From Chthonobacter rhizosphaerae (GTDB lineage Bacteria > Pseudomonadota > Alphaproteobacteria > Rhizobiales > Pleomorphomonadaceae), in the NCBI RefSeq assembly GCF_013839525.1, contig NZ_JACDIS010000003.1:372001-436000 (forward strand): DNA of 64,000 nucleotides, read 5' to 3'. Below, piece by piece: positions 1 through 7,682 of the stretch. The notes beneath the pieces were generated by a model that saw only the letters and a program-made list of their open reading frames with translations, was not told the origin of the DNA and did no database searches. The position numbers and the translations under genes are program-made. Numbering within the stretch: the first letter of the stretch is position 1; every line of letters starts with the position of its first letter.

Positions 1-447
1 AAGGAATTCGAGACCGACATGATGGGCACGGTCCGCCTCGTCAATGCCGCCATGCCTTGGCTGGAGAAGAGCCGCGCGCCGGCCATCGTGACGATCTCCA
101 GCGTCTCCGGCCGCGAGATCGACTTCGCCGCCGGCCCCTACGGCACCTTCAAGGCGGCCATCATCCACTACACCCAGGGGCTCGCCTTCCAGCTGGCCGG
201 CAGGGGCATCCGGGCCAACAGCGTCTCGCCGGGCAACACCTATTTCGAGGGCGGCGTGTGGCAGTCCATCGAGACCGGCAACCCGGAGCTGTTCAAGACC
301 GCGCTCGCCCTCAACCCCACCGGCCGCATGGGCACGCCCCAGGAGATGGCGAACGCCGTCGCCTTTCTGGCGAGCCCGGCGGCGAGCTTCATCACCGGCA
401 CGAACCTCGTCGTGGACGGCGCCCTCACCCGCGGCGTCCAGTTCTGA
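1..447 (+). CDS. SDR family oxidoreductase, 5' end outside window
   Basis: C-terminal part of a short-chain dehydrogenase/reductase. The frame is open from the first base (K-E-F-E-T-D-M-M-G), so the ATG at 19 is internal and the true start lies upstream. The visible part has the catalytic Ser region (TISSVSG), the YxxxK motif (Y-G-T-F-K), the PG motif after it (SVSPGNTYF) and the usual C-terminal FITGTNLVVDGA signature. It would be a cytosolic NAD(P)-dependent oxidoreductase. The substrate cannot be inferred, because the cofactor-binding N-terminus is missing and the next gene is unrelated. Confidence 0.9.
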   Translation, partial: KEFETDMMGTVRLVNAAMPWLEKSRAPAIVTISSVSGREIDFAAGPYGTFKAAIIHYTQGLAFQLAGRGIRANSVSPGNTYFEGGVWQSIETGNPELFKTALALNPTGRMGTPQEMANAVAFLASPAASFITGTNLVVDGALTRGVQF

Positions 448-609
448 CACCGACGGCGTCCCGGCCTGTCCAGGCGCCGGAACCCCGGCGCCCGGGAGCC
501 CGTTGATCGCGAGCTTTCCGCCCGTCCCGCGATCGAGGTGCCTCATGGCTGGATCCGCTCGGCCACGTCTTCCGGAACCGTCACGCCTGCCGGCCGCCGG
601 GACGCCCGC

Positions 610-1644
610 GTGACGACGGGCGAAACGTTCCGGGCCGCGCTCTCCACCTTCGGCGACGGGCCGGTTCTCATCGTCAGCCACAACGACGCGGACGGCCTCT
701 CCGCGGCGGCGGTCCTGTCGCGCGGGCTCGGCCGGGCCGGGCGGCCGGCGCAGATCCGCATTCTCGGCCGCGGCGAGACGCCCTGGTCGGACCCGATCCG
801 CGCCGAACTCATGGGCCGGACCATCGGCGGGCTCGTAGTGGCCGACCTCGGCGTCCGGTCCGGACCGATCCGACCGGGCGTACCGACCGTCGTGATCGAC
901 CACCACGTGCCGCGCGGCATGCCGGACGATGCGGTGGTGATCTCGGGCCACGGCGTCGTCCCGGAGCCCACGTCGAGCACGCTCGCCCACCGGGCGGTCG
1001 CGGCGCTCGCCCCGGCGGAGGATCTGGTCTGGCTGGCGGGCCTCGGCATCGCCGGCGACATGGCCGACAAGGCGGGCCTGCCGGAGTGGGACGACGCCCG
1101 CAAGCGCTTCGGCGCGACCGCCCTGCGCGCCGCCGCCACCCTGGTCAACCAGCCGCGCCGGTCGAGCCGGGGCGACGTCACGCCGGCGCTCGACCTCCTG
1201 CTCACCGCCGACGGCCCGAAGGAGATCGTCTCCGGAGACCGGCCGGAGACCCGGGCGCTGATCGCCGCGCGCGACGAGGTCCGGGCGGAGCTGGAGCGCG
1301 CCCGCCGGGTCGCGCCGAAGCTGGCGGGCGACGTGGCGCTGATCCTGTTCTCCTCGGGCTGCCAGGTGCACCCGCTGGTCGCGCAGGCCTGGGCCGGGCG
1401 GCTGAAGGACCGCATCGTTCTCGCCGCCAACGCGGGCTTCCGGCCCGGCTGGGTGCACTTCGCCGCCCGCACGGCGCTCGACGTGGACCTGGTGGCCTTC
1501 CTGGCGGAGCGGGCGCCGCCCGGAGCGGACGAGTCCTACGGCAGCGGCCACCGCAAGGCGACCGGCGGCGCCCTGCGGATCGCCGACTGGAACCACTTCG
1601 TCGCCGCCCTCGGGTTCGGGGCCGCCATGACCATCGGCGAGTGA
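610..1644 (+). CDS. DHH/DHHA1 family phosphoesterase (RecJ/NrnA-like)
   Basis: 344 aa if the GTG at 610 is used. An in-frame ATG at 538 adds 24 residues of Arg/Ser-rich sequence with no family character, so GTG is preferred. The DHH domain is at the N-terminus: SHNDADG (residues 23-29) is the first metal motif and IDHH (D97-H98-H99) is the family signature. The C-terminal GSGHRKATG is a DHHA1-type GGGHxxAxG motif. DHH/DHHA1 proteins are metal-dependent 5' exonucleases or nano-RNA/cyclic-dinucleotide phosphodiesterases in the cytoplasm. The protein is much shorter than RecJ (about 550-600 aa) and nearer NrnA in size. It appears monocistronic, so no partner points to the substrate. Confidence 0.85.
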   Translation: MTTGETFRAALSTFGDGPVLIVSHNDADGLSAAAVLSRGLGRAGRPAQIRILGRGETPWSDPIRAELMGRTIGGLVVADLGVRSGPIRPGVPTVVIDHHVPRGMPDDAVVISGHGVVPEPTSSTLAHRAVAALAPAEDLVWLAGLGIAGDMADKAGLPEWDDARKRFGATALRAAATLVNQPRRSSRGDVTPALDLLLTADGPKEIVSGDRPETRALIAARDEVRAELERARRVAPKLAGDVALILFSSGCQVHPLVAQAWAGRLKDRIVLAANAGFRPGWVHFAARTALDVDLVAFLAERAPPGADESYGSGHRKATGGALRIADWNHFVAALGFGAAMTIGE

Positions 1645-1714
1645 CCCGCGCCGGGCGCGGCCGGCAACAGGAGCACCGGTCGGCGCGGCGCGCGGTCCCG
1701 GGCGGGCGGTTTCT

Positions 1715-1739
1715 CGAACAAACGGCCCGTCCGGCCGTT
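1715..1739 (+). promoter_or_regulatory. Candidate EcfG (general stress response) promoter
   Basis: CGAAC, 16 bases, CGTT. It differs by one base from the alphaproteobacterial EcfG consensus GGAAC-N16/17-CGTT and would start transcription about 25 bases before the ATG at 1771. Single-site match by eye, so low certainty. Confidence 0.35.
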
Positions 1740-1770
1740 CGACCGACGAACGGCAGCAGAGAGGTGACCA

Positions 1771-2043
1771 ATGGCCAGACGTTCTTCGTCCTACACGCTC
1801 ATCGGCCTGGCGGTGATCGCCATCGTGGTGATCGGCTTCGTCCTGATGATGGTGGGCGCCCAGAACACCGAGTCCCTCGACGAAGGGAACCGGCGGCCCG
1901 ACGGACCGGCGGTCCAGGAGCAGGCGCCGGACCTTCCGAACACGGGCGTGCCCGCGACCACGGGCGAGGGCGGCGCCGGCGGCGAAGGCGGCGGCGTGCC
2001 TCCGGTGACCGGACCGGGTGGCGCCGCCACCGACGGCGGCTGA
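1771..2043 (+). CDS. Small single-span membrane protein
   Basis: 90 aa, with AGAGAGGTGACC as ribosome binding site just before the ATG. After a short positive N-terminus (MARRSSS), residues about 8-29 form one strongly hydrophobic helix (IGLAVIAIVVIGFVLMMVG). The remaining about 60 residues are Pro/Gly/Glu-rich low complexity with a TGEGGAGGEGGG run and probably face the periplasm. I recognise no family. The preceding EcfG-like promoter and the hairpin after the stop make it look like a monocistronic stress-response gene, which is inference. Confidence 0.65.
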   Translation: MARRSSSYTLIGLAVIAIVVIGFVLMMVGAQNTESLDEGNRRPDGPAVQEQAPDLPNTGVPATTGEGGAGGEGGGVPPVTGPGGAATDGG

Positions 2044-2078
2044 TCGAACGAGCCGGGCGGAGTCCGGGCGCCAGAGCG

Positions 2079-2112
2079 CTTGCCGACCTGACGGTCTCGT
2101 CAGGTCGGCAAG
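2079..2112. terminator. Perfect hairpin between convergent genes
   Basis: Fifteen-base perfect inverted repeat (arm CTTGCCGACCTGACG) with a four-base loop, between the convergent genes ending at 2043 and 2219. No T-run follows on either strand. It is probably a bidirectional transcription stop or an mRNA 3' protector rather than a textbook intrinsic terminator. Confidence 0.6.
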
Positions 2113-2218
2113 ACATCGCTCCAGATCATTACCTTGGAGAGCGCCCGGGCGCCTCCCGGCTGCTTGATGGTCGAAGTCGGTCGACGTCGTCGGAGAGCGG
2201 CGGAAGGCCGCCCTCCCG

Positions 2219-2497
2219 TCAGCCGGCGAGGCCGGCTCCGGATGCCGCGGGCTTCTCCGCGCGCGGGATGAACCGGCCGACCTTGGCGGCGCTGCCGGCG
2301 CGGCTGACGATCACCGCCAACGACCCGTCGTCCTCGGTCACGACCGTGCAGAGACCGGACCGGAGCACCGCCTGACCGGCATGGACGGCCGCCTTGATGG
2401 CGCCCTCGCGCGTGGCGGACTCGCCGGCATGGCAGGGGCCGAGGAAATAGGCCCACCCGCGGCCGTGCGGGCGGATGGTGTAGCGCAGCCCCGCCAT
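2219..2497 (-). CDS. Small conserved-looking protein, unknown function
   Basis: 92 aa from ATG at 2497 with GGAAGA as Shine-Dalgarno. The frame is open further upstream, but that part is Arg-rich junk. The core (YTIRPHGRGWAYFLG ... ATREGAIKAAVHAGQAVLRSG ... VTEDDGSLAVI) has the beta-beta-helix-beta outline of DUF2188-type proteins; the resemblance is weak. The start overlaps the stop of the upstream small gene (ATGA), so the two are translationally coupled. No signal peptide, so cytosolic. Confidence 0.6.
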   Translation of the reverse strand: MAGLRYTIRPHGRGWAYFLGPCHAGESATREGAIKAAVHAGQAVLRSGLCTVVTEDDGSLAVIVSRAGSAAKVGRFIPRAEKPAASGAGLAG

Positions 2498-2670
2498 CAC
2501 TGCGTCTTCCGGTGTTCGGTCGGAGCGGGGATCGCCTTGCGCTCGGCGGCGATCAGGGTCTCGGCGCGAGCGGCCTCCCGGTTCGTCGGGAGCGAAGTTT
2601 TGTTTTTCTCCTCCGGACGACACGAGACGACGAATTCCTTGTTGTCGGAGTAGTAGAATACGCGTTGCAT
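2497..2670 (-). CDS. Small basic protein, first gene of a coupled pair
   Basis: 57 aa starting MQRVFYYSDNKEF, with GAGGTG seven bases upstream of the ATG at 2670. An N-terminal aromatic patch is followed by a charged Lys/Glu/Arg tail. I do not recognise a family. Its TGA overlaps the ATG of the next gene, a four-base overlap typical of one operon. Base composition around its start is less GC-rich than the surroundings. The FYYSDNKEF opening vaguely recalls the start of the BLUF protein at 54000 (LVYYSENKI), but the rest does not follow. Confidence 0.55.
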   Translation of the reverse strand: MQRVFYYSDNKEFVVSCRPEEKNKTSLPTNREAARAETLIAAERKAIPAPTEHRKTQ

Positions 2671-3027
2671 TCTGCACCTCGATGTCGTTTCACCCGGACG
2701 AGAAGCTTCGCGTTCCACGTCCTGGAAGACAATGGGAAGCTTCATCGTAGTCGTGACCGATTCGTTGCCGGCCACTGCTCCACAGGGGAACGTCGGGCCG
2801 TGGCCATCCAACTGTCCTTGAGGCAAATATGTTCCACTTTTCAATCAGCTAACCTATGTTAGCCAGCCTTCGGGCGCGGCTTTTACTCCGCAGGACCGCC
2901 GATCGGACGGGCTCGACCGGGCGGTCGCCGGGCCTCTCGGCGTTCGCCGCGCCTGCAGTTCCGCCAGCTCTGGAACATACGCCGGAGGACATGGTTAACG
3001 CGCGGTCTGCCACGCCCGGGGTTCAGC
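2671..3027. other. Divergent intergenic region with inverted repeat and possible stress promoter
   Basis: No gene seen. It separates the minus-strand small-gene pair from the plus-strand glycan locus and is locally AT-rich (about 2825-2865). It holds GCTAAC-CTAT-GTTAGC at 2848-2863, a perfect six-base inverted repeat. On the minus strand GGAAC (2831-2835), 17 bases and AGTT is a near-match to an EcfG promoter reading toward the small genes. Confidence 0.4.
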
Positions 3028-4665
3028 ATGGACGCACTATCGCGAACGGAGGCTCGCCCTCCGGCGACACCCGCCACTGCGGCGCACCGCCTCGTGGCCA
3101 CGCGGGTGGCTTTCCTGATGTTCCTCGCCTGCCTGCCCGTGGCGCTCACGGCCTATCCGCCCATCTTCGACTATCCGAACCACGTGTCCCGGGCCCACGT
3201 GCTCGCCACCATGGACGGCGGCTCGGTGTTCGCGGACTGGTTCGAACGGGCGAGCTACCTGATCCCGAACGTCAGCACGGATCTCGCCCTGGTCGGCCTC
3301 ACTCACCTCGTCGGCGCGGAGGCGGCCGGGCGCGTGGTCCTCCTCGTCATCGTCAGCGCCACCCTTTCGGGCGCGCTCGCCCTCGGCCGCACTGTCACGG
3401 GGCGGCTGGAGCCCTGGCCCGCCTTCGTGGCCATCTTCCTCTACAACGAGATGCTCCACTGGGGCTTTCTCAACTACCTGCTCGGGCTCGCCGGCCTTCT
3501 CTGGGGCGTCACGGCGTGGGTCTGGCTCGGTCGCCGGTCGCGCGCCCTTCAGCTCCTGACGGCCGCGGTGCTGGCCATGCTGCTGCTGTTCTGCCACCTA
3601 GTGGCGTTCGGCCTGTTCGCCGTCGCCGTCGCCGCCTACGAGATCACCGACATCGCGCTCGACCCGGCGATGAAGCCGCTCGAGGCGGCGCGGCGCCGGG
3701 TGGCGAAGCGGCTCGCCCTGTCGGCGTCCGTGTTCCTGCCGGCGCTCGCGCATCATGTGGCGCTGAACGCGGGCGGCCTGCCGGCGGCGCCGCTCTTCAA
3801 CTACCATCCGTTCGAGAAGATCTCGCCCTTCACGCGGCTCCTGTCGTCGGGCGCCCCGGTGACCGACGCCGCCGTGCTGATCGCCACCCTCGCCGTGCTC
3901 GGCGTCCTGTGGCGGCGCGGGACCATCCGCGTCGAGCCCCGGCTCGGCGCCATCGCGGCGGCCTTCGCGGCGTGCCTCCTGGTGCTGCCCTATTCGCTGA
4001 TGCATTCCTTCTTCGTCGATAACCGGATCGCGACGGCGGTGGCCTTCCTGGCGCTCGCCGGCATCCAGACCCGGGGCGGCCCGGCGGCCGACCGTGTCGG
4101 CTGGGCGGCCGTGTTCGTCCTCGCCAGCGCGCGGACCGCGCTCGTGGTCCTGACCTGGACGGCGGCGGATCGCGAGATCAAGGACATGATCGCCGGCCTC
4201 GACCAGCTGCCGACCGGCGGCCTGGTGATCTCGGCGACGGCCGCCCCGTTCGAGTACGGGACCGGGTGGTTCTACACCCGAACGATCAATCCTCCCCACG
4301 AACACACCGCGTCCTGGGCCACCGTCCGCCGCGACGCGATCGTGCCGGCCATGTTCGCCAAGGCCGGCCAGAACCCGGTGGTGTTCTCGCCGCCTTCGGC
4401 GATGCTGAAGGCCATCTCGCTCGGGCCGATCCACCGGACGTCCTCGTCCGCCGGCCAACGGGCGCTGCTGTTCCGGGCCGCGAAGGTCAGGGCCGAGCTG
4501 GACCAGGCCGGCCTGCCGGGGCAGTCGCTGTACGTCGCCGCGTTCGGGACGACGTGCAAGGAGTGGCCGTCGGGCCTGCCGCTTCGTCCGGCAGTCTGCG
4601 GCGGCGCGTATTCGATCGTCGAGGTGACGCGGCCCCGCCAGGGGCGGTCGCCGGTCCAGCCCTGA
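3028..4665 (+). CDS. Polytopic GT-C-like glycosyltransferase, paralogue 1
   Basis: 545 aa, about ten or more hydrophobic helices, then a soluble C-terminal region. The first periplasmic loop carries PPIFDYPNHVSRAHVL. An acidic residue at this place is the hallmark of GT-C enzymes that use polyprenyl-phosphate sugars. The protein is a clear paralogue of the one at 6039: shared blocks are FDYPNH, the NEMLHWGFLNYLLG segment, HLVAFGLFA, PFTRLLSSG, AHEHTAxxA-like and a closing TCxEWPxGL...C...YSxVEV with two conserved Cys. Given the DPA genes downstream, a D-arabinofuranosyltransferase role is a reasonable inference, not shown by sequence. The start codon lacks a strong Shine-Dalgarno. Confidence 0.75.
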   Translation: MDALSRTEARPPATPATAAHRLVATRVAFLMFLACLPVALTAYPPIFDYPNHVSRAHVLATMDGGSVFADWFERASYLIPNVSTDLALVGLTHLVGAEAAGRVVLLVIVSATLSGALALGRTVTGRLEPWPAFVAIFLYNEMLHWGFLNYLLGLAGLLWGVTAWVWLGRRSRALQLLTAAVLAMLLLFCHLVAFGLFAVAVAAYEITDIALDPAMKPLEAARRRVAKRLALSASVFLPALAHHVALNAGGLPAAPLFNYHPFEKISPFTRLLSSGAPVTDAAVLIATLAVLGVLWRRGTIRVEPRLGAIAAAFAACLLVLPYSLMHSFFVDNRIATAVAFLALAGIQTRGGPAADRVGWAAVFVLASARTALVVLTWTAADREIKDMIAGLDQLPTGGLVISATAAPFEYGTGWFYTRTINPPHEHTASWATVRRDAIVPAMFAKAGQNPVVFSPPSAMLKAISLGPIHRTSSSAGQRALLFRAAKVRAELDQAGLPGQSLYVAAFGTTCKEWPSGLPLRPAVCGGAYSIVEVTRPRQGRSPVQP

Positions 4666-4703
4666 CCCAGCCCCGGTCGGCGGACCAACAGCCCCCAAGA
4701 GCC

Positions 4704-5969
4704 ATGCGATCCAAAGTCCTCACCAGCGCCCTCCTGTGCGTCGTCGCCACCGCGCTCCCGGCTCCGTCGGCCGCCGACACCGTCCTGCTCGACCAGCGGT
4801 CGGTGGGCAAGGTCTGCCAGGTTGTCGGCGAGTTCGACCGGGAACGGGCGGCGCCCACCCTCAACCAGACCGAGACGCGCGCCCGCTTCTGGGGCACCGA
4901 CCTCGGCGCCTCGTTCGAACACGAGGGCCGGCTCGTCGTGGCGTTCGGCGACACCCACCCGAGCCACGGCATGATCAGGCCGCGAGACGCGGACTCCATC
5001 GCGTTCAGCGACACCCGGCACGGGGAGGACTGTCTCCAGCTGGAGTTCGTCAGAGATCAGGACGGCGGCTTCCGGCCGATCACCATCCCGGGCATCTACG
5101 CGGGCGCGTTCGCCGTGCCGAGCGGCGGGTTCAGCCTGAACGGGCGCATGTACCTGCTGGCGACCAGCGACGTGCCCGGGCGCGGGCCGTCCAACCGGTC
5201 GGTGTTCGCCCGGTCCGACGACGACGGCTGGACCTTCCGCCGCCTGTTCGACCTGTCGCAGGAGCGCTTCGTCCACGTCTCGCCGGTGCTGGTGAAGGGG
5301 GGCGCCGTCAAGGACGCGCCGGACCCGGCGGCGCCCGGCGTCTTCTATTTCGGCACGTCGGAGTTCCGCCGCAGCAGCCCCTTCCTCGCCTGGACGCCGC
5401 AGGCGGCCGTGGAGGATCCGCAGGCTCTGCGCTACTTCGCCGGGGTCGACCCGGCCACGGGTGCGCCGCGCTGGTCGGAGAACGAGGCCGACAGCGCGCC
5501 TCTGTTCGAACAGCCGTGCATGGGCGAGTTCTCGGCCGGCTGGAACGCGCATCTTTCCAAGTGGCTGCTGCTCTACACCTGCGGCGGCCCGCGCGCCCGG
5601 ACGGAGATCCGCACCGCCGAAAGCCCTTGGGGCCCCTGGTCGAGCCCGCAGGCGCTGTTCGACCCCAACCTCGACCGGGAGGGCTGCGGCTTCGTCAACC
5701 GGCCCACTCCGCCGATCATCGCGGCCGGCATCGGCCCGGCCTGCCCCATCGTGTCGGACCCGCACACGCCGGGCGTCCTCGGCGAGTCCTACGGCCCCTA
5801 CCTGATTGACCGGCTCACCCGCTCCGACTACCCGTTCACGTCGACGATCTACTTCCTGATGTCCACCTGGAATCCATACACGGTGGTGCTGATGCGCGCG
5901 ACGCTCGTTCAGGTTGACGAGACGCCCACCGGCGCCCTGCCGGCCGCCGGCGGCTCGCAGGCGAGGTAA
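4704..5969 (+). CDS. Secreted DUF4185 protein, endo-D-arabinanase-like (GH183-type)
   Basis: 421 aa from ATG 4704. The N-terminal signal peptide (VLTSALLCVVATALPAPSAAD) predicts export. The mature protein opens with RFWGTDLGASFEHEGRLVV then AFGDTHP, the DUF4185 signature; Asp66 and Asp83 are the two conserved acids expected for catalysis. Later blocks (FARSDDDGWTF, SPVLVKGG, FYFGTSEFRRSSPFLAW, MGEFSAGWNAHLSKWLLLY) fit a five-bladed propeller. Members of this family were shown to cleave mycobacterial D-arabinan (family recalled, not searched). The gene sits between two GT-C paralogues, with gaps of 38 and 69 bases, suggesting one operon in which it trims or remodels the glycan. Confidence 0.8.
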   Translation: MRSKVLTSALLCVVATALPAPSAADTVLLDQRSVGKVCQVVGEFDRERAAPTLNQTETRARFWGTDLGASFEHEGRLVVAFGDTHPSHGMIRPRDADSIAFSDTRHGEDCLQLEFVRDQDGGFRPITIPGIYAGAFAVPSGGFSLNGRMYLLATSDVPGRGPSNRSVFARSDDDGWTFRRLFDLSQERFVHVSPVLVKGGAVKDAPDPAAPGVFYFGTSEFRRSSPFLAWTPQAAVEDPQALRYFAGVDPATGAPRWSENEADSAPLFEQPCMGEFSAGWNAHLSKWLLLYTCGGPRARTEIRTAESPWGPWSSPQALFDPNLDREGCGFVNRPTPPIIAAGIGPACPIVSDPHTPGVLGESYGPYLIDRLTRSDYPFTSTIYFLMSTWNPYTVVLMRATLVQVDETPTGALPAAGGSQAR

Positions 5970-5976
5970 ATCAGCC

Positions 5977-6042
5977 ATGAACAAAACAGCGGTGCCGGCG
6001 GTTCATGCCTTCGATCTTCTCGAGCGAGTGGGCAACGGGTGA
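5977..6042 (+). CDS. Possible 21-codon leader ORF coupled to the next gene
   Basis: ATG at 5977 preceded by GAGG; 21 codons starting MNKTAVPAVHAF. Its TGA (6040-6042) overlaps the GTG start (6039-6041) of the following gene, which itself has no good Shine-Dalgarno. Codon usage (AAA, ACA, GTT, CAT, CTT) is unlike the neighbours. Translational coupling is plausible but not established. Confidence 0.3.
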   Translation: MNKTAVPAVHAFDLLERVGNG

Positions 6043-7682
6043 GCGCCAGCGACGTCATCATCGGAACCCGCGTCACCCGACACCGTCCCTTCCGATCCGG
6101 GCTCAGCGACCGGTCGGTGGTTCTGTCGGCGGCGGCGGCAGCCCTTCTCGTGGCCCTCCTCCCCCTGGCGGCGGCCGACATGCTGCCGCTGTTCGACTAT
6201 CCGAACCATCTGGCGCGCATCGACGCCATGAACCGGTTCGCCGAAACCCAGCGGCTGCAGGACCACTACCGGTTCGACAGCCTGCTGATCCCGAACGTCC
6301 TGTCCGACATCATCCTGATGGTGCTCGCCAAGGCGATCGGCGCGGAGGCGGCCGGCCGCATCCTGGTGTCGGCGATCTTCGGCCTCACCTTCGGCGGCAT
6401 CGTGGTGCTGAACCGGGTCGCCTTCGGGCGGCTCGGCCCCTTCGGCCTGCTGGCCGCCATCTTCCTCACCAACGAGATGATGTTCTGGGGCTTTCTGAAC
6501 TACATGCTCGGCCTGGCGATCCTGCCCTGGGGCCTCGCCGCCTGGCTGGCGCTCGACCGGCGGCCGGCGTGGCAGCGGCTGGCGGCCGGGGCGGCCTTCA
6601 GCCTCGTCATCTTCTTCGCCCACCTCGTCGCCTTCGGGCTGTTCGCCATCGCGATCGCGGTGGTGGAACTGGTACGGGCCTGGCGGCACCGCTTCGACAC
6701 CTTCGCCGCGGTGGTGGGGCGGCTTATCGCGTCGGCGCTCCAATTCGCCCCGACCATCGCGCTCTATCTGGCGATCAGCCCGTCGAGCGGGCTGCCGCTC
6801 GACCCGCGGTTCGACTTCAGCACTTGGGGCAAGTTCTCGCCGTTCAGCCGGGTGTTGTCGTCCGGCAACCCGGAGATGGACACGCCCGTCCTCCTCTGCG
6901 TGCTCGGCCTCGTGGCCGTCGGCCTCCTGTCCCGGCGGCTGCGGATCGATCTCGGGCTCGGCCTCGTGGCGCTCGTCTTCGCCGGCCTCGTGCTGGTCCT
7001 GCCCTATTCGGCGCTCGGGTCCTTCTTCCTGGACGCCCGGGTGGTGATCGCGGCCGCCTTCATGGCCATCGCGTCCCTCGGGCCGACCTGGCGCCTGGGC
7101 CGCACCGGCAGCCTGCTGGCAAGCGCCGCCATCCTGGTCCTCCTCGGCGCCCGCACCGTCGTGTTGGTGGACGACTGGGCCCAGCAGGGCGAGCGGCTGC
7201 GCGAGATCCGCGAGGCCTTCGAGGCCGTGCCGGACAACGCCCTGGTGGTGGGCGCGACCGGCCACCATTTCGAACTCGGCGACTGGACCGCGACCCGCCG
7301 CGCGAAGCCCGCGCACGAACACACGGCGGGCTACGCCGCGCTCGATCGGGGCGCCCTGGTGCCGAACCTGTTCGCCCGGGCGGGCCAGAACCCGCTGGTG
7401 TTCGCGCCCACCGAGCCGGGGCTCCGCTCGCTCGACCGCAATCCCATCCCGCGCCTGTTCCGGCCCGAGGACTACGACTGGGTGGCCGGCACGGCGCGGG
7501 CCGCGGCGGAGGAGGCGGCGGCGGCCGGCAGGCCCTTCTCGGGCGCCTACGTGATCGCCTTCTACCGCACCTGCGCGGAGTGGCCGACCGGGCTTCAGGT
7601 CCGGCCCGTCGAATGCGGCAGCGACTATTCCCTCGTCGAAGTGACCTCGCCGGACGCCGCGGTCCGGAAGGCGGCCCGGTGA
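6039..7682 (+). CDS. Polytopic GT-C-like glycosyltransferase, paralogue 2
   Basis: 547 aa from GTG 6039. Same architecture as the protein at 3028: a first periplasmic loop with LFDYPNHLARIDAM, many membrane helices (for example LLAAIFLTNEMMFWGFLNYMLGLAIL) and a C-terminal soluble part ending TCAEWPTGL...ECGSDYSLVEV. Pairwise similarity runs end to end, so the two are tandem duplicates separated by the DUF4185 gene. They may add successive residues or act on different acceptors. The stop overlaps the ATG of the GT87 gene (TGATG), so the two are cotranslated. GT-C membership is inferred from topology and the acidic loop motif. Confidence 0.75.
   Translation: MSASDVIIGTRVTRHRPFRSGLSDRSVVLSAAAAALLVALLPLAAADMLPLFDYPNHLARIDAMNRFAETQRLQDHYRFDSLLIPNVLSDIILMVLAKAIGAEAAGRILVSAIFGLTFGGIVVLNRVAFGRLGPFGLLAAIFLTNEMMFWGFLNYMLGLAILPWGLAAWLALDRRPAWQRLAAGAAFSLVIFFAHLVAFGLFAIAIAVVELVRAWRHRFDTFAAVVGRLIASALQFAPTIALYLAISPSSGLPLDPRFDFSTWGKFSPFSRVLSSGNPEMDTPVLLCVLGLVAVGLLSRRLRIDLGLGLVALVFAGLVLVLPYSALGSFFLDARVVIAAAFMAIASLGPTWRLGRTGSLLASAAILVLLGARTVVLVDDWAQQGERLREIREAFEAVPDNALVVGATGHHFELGDWTATRRAKPAHEHTAGYAALDRGALVPNLFARAGQNPLVFAPTEPGLRSLDRNPIPRLFRPEDYDWVAGTARAAAEEAAAAGRPFSGAYVIAFYRTCAEWPTGLQVRPVECGSDYSLVEVTSPDAAVRKAAR

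Noticed and set aside
4266-4703. N-terminal extension of the DUF4185 protein
   Set aside because: The in-frame upstream codons overlap the end of the GT-C gene and give Arg/Pro-rich sequence; the ATG at 4704 is followed at once by a signal peptide.
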